The notes: generated from the letters alone by a model not told the origin. A DNA stretch of 64,000 nucleotides from Sulfuricurvum sp. (GCF_030691015.1 NZ_JAUYFF010000002.1:186001-250000); one strand, 5' to 3'; shown: positions 1 to 11,353, numbered from the stretch's first letter. Translations and numbers: made by a program.

Positions 1-164
1 GTCATCGTCCCGCTGGAGTAGTTGATTTGTTTTTTTTCACCTACGATGATCCCTTCTCGGGTGGTGCGTATGGTTTCGGCGAGGGTGAGAAAAAAGTTTT
101 TTCCTCCGATGGCCTCTGCGCAATCTCGTAACTGTTCTGCTAATGTTTGTTCTGTGCTATCCAT
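1..164 (-). CDS. hypothetical protein, 3' part cut by window edge
   Basis: Reverse-strand reading from ATG at 164 gives MDSTEQTLAEQLRDCAEAIGGKNFFLTLAETIRTTREGIIVGEKKQINYSSGTM, open to the window edge; no family recognised. Confidence 0.5.
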   Translation of the reverse strand, partial: MDSTEQTLAEQLRDCAEAIGGKNFFLTLAETIRTTREGIIVGEKKQINYSSGTM

Positions 165-248
165 AAATTATCCTTTATCTTTTGCTCATCATATCCAAAT
201 AACGCTCCGAATGGGCGATTTTAATCCCAAATATGCTATTTTTCTACT

Positions 249-710
249 ATGAAACAACAAGAAACTATCCCTTTTTGGGAAACGAAAACGCTCGAAGAAT
301 TAAATCCGCAGGAGTGGGAAGCTTTATGTGACGGATGCGGTCTGTGCTGTCTGAACCGTTTGCAGGATGAGGAAGATGATAATGCCCCTATCTATCTGAC
401 TCGTGTCGCATGCCATTGTTATGATATCAATGCGGCACAATGCAGTGATTATCACAACCGCTTTGAGAGAGTAGACGGATGTATGGGGCTAAGCATTGAT
501 CGGGTAGCTGAGTACGACTGGCTCCCTGAGACATGCGCGTATCGTCTGCGCCACCACGGAAAACCTCTCCCCTCTTGGCATCCGCTGATTACCAAAGATC
601 GCCATTCAGTACGTCCGTATGGGATGCATGCACTCGATCCTGTGCTGGAAACTGAGACGATTGATTTGGAAGATTATATTGTCGAAGAGTCTGTTTTTAA
701 GTCATTTTAA
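249..710 (+). CDS. YcgN-like UPF0260 cysteine cluster protein
   Basis: CDGCGLCCLNRLQDEE, RVACHCYD, ETCAYRL cysteine pattern typical of the YcgN/UPF0260 family. Confidence 0.88.
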   Translation: MKQQETIPFWETKTLEELNPQEWEALCDGCGLCCLNRLQDEEDDNAPIYLTRVACHCYDINAAQCSDYHNRFERVDGCMGLSIDRVAEYDWLPETCAYRLRHHGKPLPSWHPLITKDRHSVRPYGMHALDPVLETETIDLEDYIVEESVFKSF

Positions 711-832
711 AAATAAATTTTATTGATTGATGATGAAATATGCATTTTTATCGATCTCGCTATTCTCGTGCTATACTTAAGTCTTATAATTCGCGTAATA
801 TAGTGCAATCTTTGTAGAAAAAGGGAGTAGTG

Positions 833-2458
833 ATGGATAATATAACGATAAAAACTAAATTGATGTTGGTTTCGCTGTTGGTCTCTTTGGCGTTAATGGT
901 GGCGGCGGTTGATTCGTTGCTTTCAACGAAAAAAGGGCTGATGGATGCCAAAAAGACGATGCTTACCACTCAAATAGACACGGTAACCTCTCTACTTGCG
1001 TATTATCAGAATGAAGTGAGTGAAGGGCGCATGAGTTTAGAAAAAGCTCAGGATGCGGCAAAGGAACATATCAAAACACTTCGCTATAACGAGAAAGAGT
1101 ATTTTTTTATTCTAAACGATAAAGTTCAGGGTGTTATGCATCCGATCAAACCTGCATTGGATAATACCGACCTCTCCGACATTAAAGATCCGGAAGGAAA
1201 ACACCTTTTTGTCGAATTTGCAAAAGTAGCCAAAGAGGAAAAAGAGGGGTACGTCACTTATATGTGGCCGAAGCCTGATACAGAGACACCGTTACCGAAG
1301 TTGACATTTGTTCGTGCTTTTCCTGCATGGGGATGGATTGTCGGAAGCGGAGTCTATGTCGATGACGTTGATAATGAATTTTTGGATTTAGTTATTCAAA
1401 AAGGGATCATAATTACCGTTTTAGTTACATTATTGTTGATGCTGCTGATTGCGATACAGCGTTCGATCGGGCATAAGCTCTCTACCATGCAGTTAATGGC
1501 GGAAGAACTGGCCAGCGGTAACGGGGATTTGACGAAGCGTCTGGGGATTACCGGAGCGGATGAACCGGCACGTGCTGCCGGATCGATCAACTCCTTTATC
1601 GCCGTAATCCAGACTATGGTTCAAAATGCTAAACGTGCATCGGATGAGAATGCCTCAGTGGCGACGGAACTCTCCCAAACTTCTATAGCAATCGGACGCC
1701 GCATGGAAGATGAATCGAATCAAATGGATGCGATTTACCGCAGTACGGAACAGATTATTGCCCACCTAGCCCTCTCTAAACGTGATAATGAAACAACGTG
1801 TAAAGAGGTGGTAGAAGCCAGTGAAATGCTTCGAATATCGCGTGATGAGTTAATGGCGATGATTAAGATGATTCATCACAGCGTGGAAGTGGAAGCCGAT
1901 TTCGCGATCAAAATCCGTGAGCTGACGAACAATGCACGCCAAATTCGAGAGGTTCTCTCCGTTATCGGTGATATCGCCGATCAAACCAATTTGTTGGCAC
2001 TCAATGCGGCTATCGAAGCGGCACGGGCAGGGGAACATGGACGAGGTTTTGCCGTTGTTGCCGATGAGGTACGAAAGCTCGCCGAGCGGACACAGGGGAG
2101 TCTCACCCAAACCGACGTCACGATCTCCCTCATCGTCTCCGCTATCGAAGAGGCATCGGTACAAATGGAACAAAATGCCAAAAGCATTGAAAAACTAGGA
2201 GAAAAATCACAGTTGGTCGGTGAGAGAATTGAGCAGACCTCCGGCGTTGTGAATCAAACGAGCGAAGCGATTAAAAAATTGGTTGTGGATGCCGATACCA
2301 GCACAAAAGAGGTTGAAGGAATTTCACAAAGACTCGCGGCGATGAACGATCTCTCCCGTGCGAATGCACGAAGTGTGGAAGAGATTGCAACGACGGCGGA
2401 ACACCTCTTTAAAGTAGCGGACGGGCTGAATCAGAATCTTGGACGGTTTCACGCGTAA
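833..2458 (+). CDS. methyl-accepting chemotaxis protein with Cache-type periplasmic domain
   Basis: Two TM segments; [13 protein letters not shown] Cache-like motif; [38 protein letters not shown] signalling hairpin. ATG at 833 chosen over 830. Confidence 0.93.
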   Translation: MDNITIKTKLMLVSLLVSLALMVAAVDSLLSTKKGLMDAKKTMLTTQIDTVTSLLAYYQNEVSEGRMSLEKAQDAAKEHIKTLRYNEKEYFFILNDKVQGVMHPIKPALDNTDLSDIKDPEGKHLFVEFAKVAKEEKEGYVTYMWPKPDTETPLPKLTFVRAFPAWGWIVGSGVYVDDVDNEFLDLVIQKGIIITVLVTLLLMLLIAIQRSIGHKLSTMQLMAEELASGNGDLTKRLGITGADEPARAAGSINSFIAVIQTMVQNAKRASDENASVATELSQTSIAIGRRMEDESNQMDAIYRSTEQIIAHLALSKRDNETTCKEVVEASEMLRISRDELMAMIKMIHHSVEVEADFAIKIRELTNNARQIREVLSVIGDIADQTNLLALNAAIEAARAGEHGRGFAVVADEVRKLAERTQGSLTQTDVTISLIVSAIEEASVQMEQNAKSIEKLGEKSQLVGERIEQTSGVVNQTSEAIKKLVVDADTSTKEVEGISQRLAAMNDLSRANARSVEEIATTAEHLFKVADGLNQNLGRFHA

Positions 2459-2460
2459 TT

Positions 2461-2712
2461 CTAGTGACGGGTTGTGATCTTATAAATAAAACTAAATACT
2501 TCAGCAACTGCGAGATAGAGCTTTTCCGGGACCTCTCGGTCTAGTTCCACTTTGCTGAGCAACTCTACCAAATCTTCGTCTTTATGGATGGGAAGGTTAT
2601 GGAGCTGCGCAATTTTAATGATATTCTCCGCACTTTCACCTTTTCCTTTAGCGATGACACGGGGGGCATTTTCTTTCTCTCTGTCATAACGCATTGCCAC
2701 CGCTTTTTTCAT
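2461..2712 (-). CDS. FlhB C-terminal domain homologue (FlhX type)
   Basis: KKAVAMRYDREKENAPRVIAKGKGESAENIIKIAQLHNLPIHKDEDLVELL...VPEKLYLAVAEVFSFIY matches the FlhB region that follows the NPTH cleavage site; no TM region. Confidence 0.85.
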   Translation of the reverse strand: MKKAVAMRYDREKENAPRVIAKGKGESAENIIKIAQLHNLPIHKDEDLVELLSKVELDREVPEKLYLAVAEVFSFIYKITTRH

Positions 2713-4175
2713 ACTTTTACCTCAAATCCGAGATCTGATCCTTCTGCGGAGGTGTAACTTTCGTTGAGGGGAGTTTTGGTTTCGTTCATCTCGAAAACCC
2801 GAATCGATCTTGGAGTAAGACCTGATTTAATAAGCAGTGAGCGCAGATCAGCAATATGCTCGTGGATCAGCGCTTTGAGCTCAGGTTTTTCGGTGTGGGC
2901 TTGGATTTCGAGCTGATTCTCATCATAAAGTCCCATCATAAGATTCAGTTCTCCGTACTCTTTGAGTTTCAGATTGATTTCACAGTAAAATTTTTTATCG
3001 GTCGTTTTTTTAAACGTCAGTGATCCTTCTTGGAGCTGATCCCATACAAAAGGGAAATAGATGGAGTTGGACGAACTGAGATGGGAGAGGAGCTGATGGT
3101 AGTCGATTTGGGTTAGGAGCTTCTCGGTCTGTTCAAGTATTTTTTGAGATGACGGGTCGTTGGAGGATATAAGCTCTTCGTGTAACAAGAGGAGATTAGA
3201 TTTCAAATCATTTGCCATCGACTCTTGCAGAAATGTTTCGGTGACGAGCTCTTTGGGGGTGATAAATTCACTCAGCTTACTCAACAAAGAGGAGAGCTCT
3301 TTGGAGGTATCTCCCTCATTTATAGCACTTTGGAGCTGATGGCTAAATGCTTTGATATCTTCAGAGGGGGAATTACCGATATTTTTGAGGAGTTTTTCGA
3401 TCGAGTCGAGGAGGTCGTTGGTATCAGGGGCGTTACTGGAGAGGAGCGAGCCATAAAGCTGGGAAAGGGTCGTTTTTAACTCTTGAATACCGTTTGATTG
3501 ATCTAGCTTCTGCGCTAGGACTGCAACCTCACCGGCGTAGAGGGGGTCACTTTTGGAGAGAAGTTTTTGAAGTGATTCAGAAATTTTCTTTACTCCATCG
3601 GCAAGTTGCGTTGCATTCTCAAGAGTTAGGCTTGCTTTTGAGAAATTCGGAGTATCTAAAAGGGCACTGATTTGAGCGTGGATGCTTTTAGCCTCATTCT
3701 GCGGCATTTTAGAGAGAACCGCTTTGAGCTGTTCAAGGTTCTGGATTAGATCGGGAAGTTTTTGTAAAGCGGCAGCAAATTTAGACTCCATAAATACACC
3801 GCTGGAAGCGATTTGGCTTTTGAGGTTGTTAGCATCGAGGAGGGTTACATTTTTAAGAAATTTTTCCAATACAGCGGTTTTCGGATTTAGTTCAGAAGAG
3901 TTTTTTAAGTCGTTTACCAGTGATTGCAGTGCGTCACTGAAACTTCCCATTGTTTTAAATGCCGTAGAGTTTTTAAGGAGATCGAGAAGGACGTGATCCG
4001 ATTTGGAAGCGGTGGTTTTATCCTGAAAAACGGAGGTGAGAAGAGATTTGATATCTTTCCCCTCTTTAAGCGTTTCGAGCTGTTCAGGGGTGGCATTTTT
4101 GACGGCGTCGGAGAGGGCTTTGTTCGTATTGGGGAGGATAATACTGAGCCGTGCTTCGGGTGATAAATGTATCAT
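2709..4175 (-). CDS. flagellar hook-length control protein FliK-like
   Basis: Long low-complexity helical N-terminus; C-terminal block LKLKEYGELNLMMGLYDENQLEIQAHTEKPELKALIHEHIADLRSLLIKSGL resembles the FliK C-terminal domain; coupled to an FlhX-like gene. Start MIHLS preferred to the longer ORF start at 4238. Confidence 0.65.
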   Translation of the reverse strand: MIHLSPEARLSIILPNTNKALSDAVKNATPEQLETLKEGKDIKSLLTSVFQDKTTASKSDHVLLDLLKNSTAFKTMGSFSDALQSLVNDLKNSSELNPKTAVLEKFLKNVTLLDANNLKSQIASSGVFMESKFAAALQKLPDLIQNLEQLKAVLSKMPQNEAKSIHAQISALLDTPNFSKASLTLENATQLADGVKKISESLQKLLSKSDPLYAGEVAVLAQKLDQSNGIQELKTTLSQLYGSLLSSNAPDTNDLLDSIEKLLKNIGNSPSEDIKAFSHQLQSAINEGDTSKELSSLLSKLSEFITPKELVTETFLQESMANDLKSNLLLLHEELISSNDPSSQKILEQTEKLLTQIDYHQLLSHLSSSNSIYFPFVWDQLQEGSLTFKKTTDKKFYCEINLKLKEYGELNLMMGLYDENQLEIQAHTEKPELKALIHEHIADLRSLLIKSGLTPRSIRVFEMNETKTPLNESYTSAEGSDLGFEVKV

Positions 4176-4240
4176 AATAAAAATGATAACACAGTGGGAC
4201 AAAAAAACTGATTTCTTCTCAAAGGGATTCGTAGTCATGG

Positions 4241-4246
4241 TATAAT
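4241..4246 (+). promoter_or_regulatory. extended -10 promoter element TGGTATAAT
   Basis: Exact TATAAT preceded by TGG, 32 bp upstream of the ATG at 4278. Confidence 0.5.
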
Positions 4247-4277
4247 CGGTATCTATACAGATGGGAAGGCAGTTTTG

Positions 4278-5087
4278 ATGCGTTATTTTCTTTTTCTTTT
4301 TTTACACTCTTTTTTTGTGACTCTTTTATTCGCAAAAACGTTAACTTTTGGTGTTGTTCCTCAGCAAAGTCCAATGGAACTTGTTAAAGATTGGCAACCG
4401 ATAGTCAGTTATCTTGAAAAAGCTACGGGAGAAAAAATAATACTCAAAGTAGAACGTTCAATACCTGAATTTGAAAAAGTGCTCTACAGCGGCGGATACG
4501 ATATCGCTTATATGAACCCCTATCATTACGTGGTGGCACATAAACGCCAAGGGTATAGTGCCGGCGTGCGTGATATGAAAAATATTGTCGGAATTTTAGT
4601 TAGCCGCAAAGATAGCTCCCTTACCGATGCTTCTATGTTGAGGGGCAAATCGTTTCTATTTCCCGCCCCCGATGCATTTGCCGCAACCCTTCTGACTAAA
4701 TATGAGTTATTAAAAAAATACAATATTAACGTCAACAAAGAAAAAAACTATCGGTATGTCAACTCTCACGATTCCGTCTATAAAGGAATTTCACGAAATA
4801 TCGGTGATGTGGGGGGCGGTATTGAGCGGACGTTTAATAATTTGGATGATAAAGAGACCAAAGAGTCTCTGGTTATTATCTATAAAACTAAAGCCTATCC
4901 CAGCCACCCTTTTGCCTTTCATCCATCAATCTCTGAGAGTTTAAAAGAAAAAATCGCTAAAGCAATCATTGAAATGCCCGAACAGTTTGTCACAATCTTA
5001 AGTATGAAGCGTCTTCAAGAGACAAATGATGCAGAATTTGATTCGGTTCGGGATATCGCAGTAGCACTTCCCTCAACGCAAGATTAA
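4278..5087 (+). CDS. phosphate/phosphonate-type periplasmic substrate-binding protein (PhnD-like)
   Basis: Signal peptide; LTFGVVPQQSPMELVKDWQPIVSYLEKATGEKI; YDIAYMNPYHYVVAHKRQGY typical of PhnD-type SBPs. Confidence 0.85.
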   Translation: MRYFLFLFLHSFFVTLLFAKTLTFGVVPQQSPMELVKDWQPIVSYLEKATGEKIILKVERSIPEFEKVLYSGGYDIAYMNPYHYVVAHKRQGYSAGVRDMKNIVGILVSRKDSSLTDASMLRGKSFLFPAPDAFAATLLTKYELLKKYNINVNKEKNYRYVNSHDSVYKGISRNIGDVGGGIERTFNNLDDKETKESLVIIYKTKAYPSHPFAFHPSISESLKEKIAKAIIEMPEQFVTILSMKRLQETNDAEFDSVRDIAVALPSTQD

Positions 5088-5089
5088 GT

Positions 5090-8023
5090 ATGAAATTATC
5101 TTTCCGTTACCGTTTTATCCTCTCTTTTTTGAGTATTGAGATACTTTTCATATCGTTGATTGTATTTTTTAACTTTACGTCCCTTTCAAAACTTTCACAC
5201 TCTCTGATCGAAGAAAAAATCGAAACAGGAACTACATTATTTACCGAAATGATGAAAACACCGCTGATTATTTATGATTTGGGGACATTGGATAATCAAG
5301 CGGAGAGTTTTGTAAAATTAAAAAATATTGCAGCCGTTAAAGTCTTTGATAAAGAGCATCGCCTCTTGAGTAACGCGAGTGCAGATTCCCAAATCAAAAT
5401 GGATCGTTTTGAGGAGACATCCGGAGATATAGAGGAGAATGGGCGCACTTTTAGGCTTATAGAGGCCTCTATCAAAATGGATGATGAGACTATAGGGTAT
5501 GCGAAGATTTTGTTTGAGATCAGTGAAAGCTTGGAGATCATCGAGGACAATCGAAGATTGACTTTTCTATTGGTCCTCATTGAGATCACGATCAGTACCT
5601 TTATCGCGTACATTATAGGAAATAGGCTGACTAGAGCTTTAAATCGACTTACCCTCTCAGCGGAGCGTATTGCTGAAGATGAGGAAACACAGATCCCCTC
5701 AGTCGGAGCCAATGGGGACGAGATCACTATCCTTTCCGATGCGTTACAACTGATGCAAGAGCGTATCCGAGAACGTAACGGCAAGCTTAACAATGCAATG
5801 GCGGAATTAAAAGAGGATATCCTCAAGCGTAATGAGCTTGAAAGTAAATTGATATTTGAAAAAAGTATTAATAAAACATTGGTCGAGAGTGCGAATGCCA
5901 TTATCGCAATTATGGACAAGGACGGGGTTATGATCAATATCAACCCCTACGGTGAACGTTTTACGGGATACACCCAAAAAGAGATTGCTTCCGAACCGTA
6001 TTTTTGGGCGAGATTTCTGCAACCGCACATGCAAGATAAAGTAGTCGGTATTATAAAAAATGCAAGAGAAGGAAATATCACCAAAAGTTTTCAAAACGCC
6101 TGGATATCGATAGAGGGTGAAGAGAGGATATTTGAATGGTCTAATGCCTTGGTCCTTGATGAGAAAGGGCAAATGCAGTATGTCACCACAATCGGAATTG
6201 ATATTACGGAGCAAAAAGAGCGTGAATTGGAACTTGAAAAAGCCAAAGAAGCGGCTGAAACGGCAGCAAAAGCTAAATCCGACTTTTTGGCCAATATGTC
6301 TCATGAAATCCGAACACCGCTTAACGGTATTATCGGATTGACCGAATTGGTTCTTAAGAGTGATTTGAACGCAAGACAGCGCGATTTTCTTGAAAAATCA
6401 AATCTCTCTTCCCATGCTTTATTGGATGTTATTAATGATATTCTTGATTATTCCAAAATTGAGGCGGGAAAATTTGATTTGGAGAATAAACCCTTTGAAC
6501 TTAACAGTGTACTGAATAATATCATGAGCCTTTTTGAATTTCAGGCAATTCAAAAAGGGGTATCAATCACATTGGATATCCATTTAAATGAGAGTGTTAT
6601 GATCGGTGATGCTCTCCGTCTAACACAGATTTTGACTAATTTAGTCGGTAACGCGATCAAATTTACCGACTCGGGGAGTATTGTGGTCCACGTCGTTTCA
6701 ACGAATGAAGATGACGATAGTGTTTGCTTACAATTTAGTATCAAAGATACCGGGATAGGGATGAATAGCAAGGCACAGAAAAAACTGTTTCAAGAGTTTT
6801 CACAGGCGGATACCTCTATTACGCGTAAATACGGCGGAACAGGGCTTGGACTTGCCATCTCCAAACAGCTGGTGCAGATGATGGGAGGCGATATACGTGT
6901 AGAGAGTGAAGAGGGGATGGGGAGCACCTTTATCTTCACGGCGGTTTTTGGAAAAATGAAATCGTTTGCACTCCAGTCCACGGTAGAAAAAATAGTGATC
7001 TCTAGAGAGAGTTTGGATGCAATCAAAGGTGCTCGAATCCTCCTTGCGGAAGATAATACGATTAACCAGATTGTTGTTGTGGAACTGCTCGAAGAGTTAG
7101 AGATGATCGTAGATATCGCAGCCAACGGAAAAGAGGCGGTTGCATTGGCTGGAATGATTCTGTATGACTTGATCTTGATGGATTTACAAATGCCCGTTAT
7201 GGACGGATTTGAAGCCACAAAAGAGATAAGAATGATTCCCGAATATAAAGAGGTTCCTATCATCGCTCTGAGTGCCGCCGTGATGCAAAAAGACAAAGAG
7301 CTCACTTCTGCGGTAGGGATGAACGCCCATCTTAGCAAACCTATCGACTATGCTGCGCTGACGGATACATTGGTTCGATGGATTCGCCCTTTGAGAACCG
7401 TTTCAAAATCTACGGTAGAAGAGAAAAAAGAGGCTGCTCCGTCTGAAGTCTTTGGGACGATAGAGGGGATTGACCTAAAGGCATTACGTGATCTAGTCGG
7501 AAACAATTCTGAGAAGATCAAGCGCTATTTACTCTATTTTTGCGATGAATTTGAGATGATTGATTCTATGCTTGATCTCACAAACGTACAAAGCGATTCT
7601 TTTAAACATCTGATCCATACCCTTAAAGGGACGGGCGGGAACCTTTCGATAACCAAAGTGTATGCACTGGCCGGTGCGATCGAAGCATCCGATGACGTGA
7701 GTGAAATCGAAACGTTGAGTTCTCAACTGATTAACGCGGTCAAAGAGGTAATCGAGGCAATACGCTCTTTTTATCAAGAAGAGAAGAAGGATGAGGTTAC
7801 TGCATCGCACAGTATAGAAAGCGTTAGGGAATTTATAAACGCCATTATTGCGGATCTAGCTCAGTCGACGGTGATTGAGCAGGGGCGAATAGGGCTACTT
7901 GAAGAGATGTTGCAAGGAGTTTCTCATGATGATTTACGTAAAGAAGTGATAGAATATATACATACGTATCAATACGATAATGCCTTAGCCGTACTCCAAA
8001 AAATTGTAGGCTCGATGAAATGA
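5090..8023 (+). CDS. hybrid sensor histidine kinase (TM-HAMP-PAS-HisKA-HATPase-REC-Hpt)
   Basis: [12 protein letters not shown]-box, [19 protein letters not shown]-box, [10 protein letters not shown] / [14 protein letters not shown] receiver, [14 protein letters not shown] Hpt. Confidence 0.95.
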   Translation: MKLSFRYRFILSFLSIEILFISLIVFFNFTSLSKLSHSLIEEKIETGTTLFTEMMKTPLIIYDLGTLDNQAESFVKLKNIAAVKVFDKEHRLLSNASADSQIKMDRFEETSGDIEENGRTFRLIEASIKMDDETIGYAKILFEISESLEIIEDNRRLTFLLVLIEITISTFIAYIIGNRLTRALNRLTLSAERIAEDEETQIPSVGANGDEITILSDALQLMQERIRERNGKLNNAMAELKEDILKRNELESKLIFEKSINKTLVESANAIIAIMDKDGVMININPYGERFTGYTQKEIASEPYFWARFLQPHMQDKVVGIIKNAREGNITKSFQNAWISIEGEERIFEWSNALVLDEKGQMQYVTTIGIDITEQKERELELEKAKEAAETAAKAKSDFLANMSHEIRTPLNGIIGLTELVLKSDLNARQRDFLEKSNLSSHALLDVINDILDYSKIEAGKFDLENKPFELNSVLNNIMSLFEFQAIQKGVSITLDIHLNESVMIGDALRLTQILTNLVGNAIKFTDSGSIVVHVVSTNEDDDSVCLQFSIKDTGIGMNSKAQKKLFQEFSQADTSITRKYGGTGLGLAISKQLVQMMGGDIRVESEEGMGSTFIFTAVFGKMKSFALQSTVEKIVISRESLDAIKGARILLAEDNTINQIVVVELLEELEMIVDIAANGKEAVALAGMILYDLILMDLQMPVMDGFEATKEIRMIPEYKEVPIIALSAAVMQKDKELTSAVGMNAHLSKPIDYAALTDTLVRWIRPLRTVSKSTVEEKKEAAPSEVFGTIEGIDLKALRDLVGNNSEKIKRYLLYFCDEFEMIDSMLDLTNVQSDSFKHLIHTLKGTGGNLSITKVYALAGAIEASDDVSEIETLSSQLINAVKEVIEAIRSFYQEEKKDEVTASHSIESVREFINAIIADLAQSTVIEQGRIGLLEEMLQGVSHDDLRKEVIEYIHTYQYDNALAVLQKIVGSMK

Positions 8024-9306
8024 AATACACTAACAGACAAAAAATATTAATCGTAGATGATGAACCTATAAATATTTCTATTGTGGCTGAAATTTTGCGT
8101 GACGAGTATGATCTTTTGGTCGCAACCAACGGAGAAAAAGTGCTACAAATAGTCTCCTCTGACCCGAAACCGGATTTGATATTACTCGATATTATGATGC
8201 CGGGAATGAATGGTTTTGAAGTGGCGAAAGTGCTAAAGAAGAACCCTGACACCGTCAATATCCCTATTATATTTTTAACCGCAAAGCATGACAATGAAAG
8301 TATCGTAAAAGGATTTGAACTCGGAGCGGTTGATTTTGTGTCCAAGCCGTTTCAAAAAGAGGAGCTTCTCGCACGACTCAAAAATACATTGCAGATATTT
8401 AATTTGAGAAATGCCCTCAACCGCGCATTGGAAAAAAGCCAGCAGTATGCTAAAACGATTGAGAGTCAAATGAGACTTATCGATAAAAATATCATTATCT
8501 CTTCTACCGATTTGGAAGGGAAAATCATCGAAGTTTCAGATGCTTTTTGCAAAATATCGGGATACTCAAAAGAGAAGCTGATAGGGAAGATGCATAGAAT
8601 TCTACGACATCCTGATATGCCCTCGTCGTTGTTTGTGAAACTGTGGGAAACGATCACCAACGGGGAAACATGGCATGGAGAGATAAAAAACAAGACTAAA
8701 AACGGATCGTTTTATTGGCTTGATATCTTGATATATCCGATAGTCGATGATTTGGGAAATAAGAGCGGATATACCGCTATCAGTCAGAATATTACCGATA
8801 AAAAGCGGGTTGAGGAACTATCCGTAACCGATCAGTTGACGCAGCTGCACAACCGAATGTATCTAGAAAATAATTTTAGTAAAGAGATTAAACGTGCCAA
8901 ACGGTACAATCACTCTTTTGCCGTCATAATGGTCGATATCGACCATTTTAAAGAGGTAAATGATACCTACGGACACGATGTGGGAGATAATGTTTTAGTC
9001 GGTATTTCAAAAATATTATCGGAACATATTCGAGAGACCGATATCTTAGGGCGCTGGGGGGGAGAAGAATTTCTCATTATTTGTCCGCATACGTCTACTT
9101 CGGAGGCATATGCTTTGGCTGAAAAACTGAGAGTTTCAATCGAAACGCATCCGATCGACGTTATCGGGCACAAGTGCTGCAGTTTCGGAGTATCGGCATT
9201 TGATGTAAAAGATGAGACCTACAAAGAGGTTGTAAAGCACGCCGATGAAGCACTCTACACAGCCAAAAATAATGGGCGCAATCAGGTGATTGAATACACA
9301 CTATAA
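8020..9306 (+). CDS. response regulator diguanylate cyclase (REC-PAS-GGDEF)
   Basis: ILIVDDEPINI, DLILLDIMMPGMNG receiver; PAS; DILGRWGGEEFLII with RETD I-site 5 residues upstream. Confidence 0.95.
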   Translation: MKYTNRQKILIVDDEPINISIVAEILRDEYDLLVATNGEKVLQIVSSDPKPDLILLDIMMPGMNGFEVAKVLKKNPDTVNIPIIFLTAKHDNESIVKGFELGAVDFVSKPFQKEELLARLKNTLQIFNLRNALNRALEKSQQYAKTIESQMRLIDKNIIISSTDLEGKIIEVSDAFCKISGYSKEKLIGKMHRILRHPDMPSSLFVKLWETITNGETWHGEIKNKTKNGSFYWLDILIYPIVDDLGNKSGYTAISQNITDKKRVEELSVTDQLTQLHNRMYLENNFSKEIKRAKRYNHSFAVIMVDIDHFKEVNDTYGHDVGDNVLVGISKILSEHIRETDILGRWGGEEFLIICPHTSTSEAYALAEKLRVSIETHPIDVIGHKCCSFGVSAFDVKDETYKEVVKHADEALYTAKNNGRNQVIEYTL

Positions 9307-9313
9307 ATCCTAT

Positions 9314-9664
9314 CTAGAGCTGTTTTGTTGCCGTGATAAAGATCAGATTATCGAGGATGTCGATGGTCTCTCCGGGATGTTTTTGTTCGATTTCGGCTAT
9401 CCCCTCTTCGATCTCTTGATCACTGAAGACACCTAAATCAGACATGAAACGGTGTCTGAGCATAGTGTACCAATCCTTTTTTGCTAATGTAAACGAATGG
9501 CTTCGCTGATGGGATGTGATAAAAAATCCTCCGTGACGTAATTGTGTTTCCAGTACCTCTTGGGAGGGTTGGTTCCATGAAAATTCGATTTTTGCCGCCT
9601 CTTCACACATGGCAGAGGAGGGTTCAATACAGTACTCACGCAAGAGATGTGCTTCATTCGCCAA
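9314..9664 (-). pseudogene. C-terminal remnant of a class I SAM methyltransferase (candidate)
   Basis: 116 aa ORF with only a TTG start; an in-frame TGA lies 4 codons upstream (9677-9679); no Rossmann/SAM motif; C-terminal pattern HSFTLAKKDWYTMLRHRFMSDLGVFSDQEIEEGIAEI...DNLIFITATK resembles methyltransferase C-termini. Confidence 0.45.
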
Positions 9665-9835
9665 GCGGCTGTCGCTTCACAGGGCGTTACTTCCTACTAG
9701 AAAAATCTGAAGAAAGTATGACGTAAAAAAAATAGATTGATGTAGAAGTTGCAGTTTTGAAGAGTATTAATATTTATTTTAGTGTTCCTTTAAGACGATT
9801 TTTGTTACCCTATGTCATATTATGAAGGAAAAATA

Positions 9836-11353
9836 ATGGTTGATCCGAATGTGCTTAAGCAGGTGCGCGCCAGTTTGCACTCGTATTCCCTTCTTTATGT
9901 AGAAGATAATGAAGGATTAAATACTCAAGCCACCACCTTATTTAAAAAATTCTTCGATACCGTCTTATCTGCTCATGATGGGGAAGAGGGATTGGAATTT
10001 TTTAAACTTCATCGCCCCCAAATCGTTATCACCGATATCAATATGCCGAAAATGGACGGCTTGCGTATGGCTGAAGCAATCCATAAAATCGACACTGATG
10101 TCCTTATTATCATCACGACGGCACATGATGAAATTGAGTTCCTTCACCGTTCTATAAAAATCGGTATTTTCGATTATCTTATCAAACCTCTTAAAATCGA
10201 TAACCTTGTGGAAACATTCACCCGATGTGCTCATATACTCACCGAAGCATTGCATCGTAAAATTTTTAATACCAATCTTCATGCCGTATTTAATTATCAA
10301 AACAATCTGGTGTTGCTTTTGCATGAGCGTAATGTGGTGATTGCGAATCAGCCATGTCTCGATTTTTTCGGTGTTTCCAATATTGAGGCACTTCGTAAAC
10401 GGTTTGCCTCTTTTGGAGAGATTTTGCTAGAGCATAAAAGTTTTGTTTACAACCACGACGAGATGGAATGGTTTAAACATATTTCCTCTCATCCGGGGAG
10501 ATTGTTTAACGTTAAGATCAAAGATTTAGAAGAGGTTTCACACCATTTTATCCTTAATTTTCAGAGCGTTCCGGAGAAAGAGGGGTATGCCGTCCTCTCT
10601 TTAAATGATGTGACAGAATTGGGTCTTTTAAAACTCTATGATACCAATGCCGCAGAACGCGAAGAGTTGGCGAAAGATGAAAAAATGGTGCGAGGGTTGC
10701 TTGAGATGGCAATGCGAAGCGGTGCGAAGATCAAAGTGCATAATCTTTATAAAGGGTTGAGTATTTCAAATGACGGATTGGTGATAAATATCGAGGGGAA
10801 ATGTGTGACGCTCAAGTCCCCCTATGTTCAGCTCAAAGCGATGCAGCACGAGGATATATTTTACCTTACCTCAGAGCTTTTTCCGATGACGATTATGGCG
10901 GATGGGATCAAGCGGATTGATTTTGATGACCAAAGTGTTTTATTTGAGCACTATCAGCTTGTTGAAAGCTCTCCTACCCGTCGGGACACGATACGGGTTC
11001 CCCCTGATGAAAATATACGGGTGACGGTACTCTACGAAGGACGTAAATTTGACGCTGATTTGGAGATATTGGATATTTCACTGCGTGGCATCAGGATAAA
11101 TTTTCCTTCCTTACCCGCCGGATTTGCAATAAAACATCTGGTCGTTTTGGATATTGTTATCACTATAGGGGCACGCCCGGCTATTATCAATACACAAGCC
11201 GAGGTGCTTCGTATCACGGAAGGAAATCGCCATTTCGAAGTTGTTTTTATCTTCAACTTAAGTTCTCACGGACAAAAGAATATTATCGATTATATCGCTA
11301 AACGACAAATGGTTTTAATCCGCGAATTTAAGGGGATTCAATATGAAAAATGA
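9836..11353 (+). CDS. response regulator with C-terminal PilZ domain
   Basis: LLYVEDNEG, VITDINMPKMDG, DYLIKP receiver; C-terminal RRDTIRVPPDENIRV...DISLRGIRI...FNLSSHGQKNIIDYI PilZ pattern. Confidence 0.85.
   Translation: MVDPNVLKQVRASLHSYSLLYVEDNEGLNTQATTLFKKFFDTVLSAHDGEEGLEFFKLHRPQIVITDINMPKMDGLRMAEAIHKIDTDVLIIITTAHDEIEFLHRSIKIGIFDYLIKPLKIDNLVETFTRCAHILTEALHRKIFNTNLHAVFNYQNNLVLLLHERNVVIANQPCLDFFGVSNIEALRKRFASFGEILLEHKSFVYNHDEMEWFKHISSHPGRLFNVKIKDLEEVSHHFILNFQSVPEKEGYAVLSLNDVTELGLLKLYDTNAAEREELAKDEKMVRGLLEMAMRSGAKIKVHNLYKGLSISNDGLVINIEGKCVTLKSPYVQLKAMQHEDIFYLTSELFPMTIMADGIKRIDFDDQSVLFEHYQLVESSPTRRDTIRVPPDENIRVTVLYEGRKFDADLEILDISLRGIRINFPSLPAGFAIKHLVVLDIVITIGARPAIINTQAEVLRITEGNRHFEVVFIFNLSSHGQKNIIDYIAKRQMVLIREFKGIQYEK

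Noticed and set aside
1850-2187. Reverse-strand ORFs in the first MCP (107 and 68 aa)
   Set aside because: Antisense shadows of the conserved MCP signalling segment; the same shadow peptide ([22 protein letters not shown]) appears opposite the second MCP
5296-7338. Long reverse ORFs (215, 165, 182 aa) inside the hybrid kinase
   Set aside because: The opposite strand encodes an unambiguous HisKA/HATPase/REC protein; no recognisable motifs in the shadows
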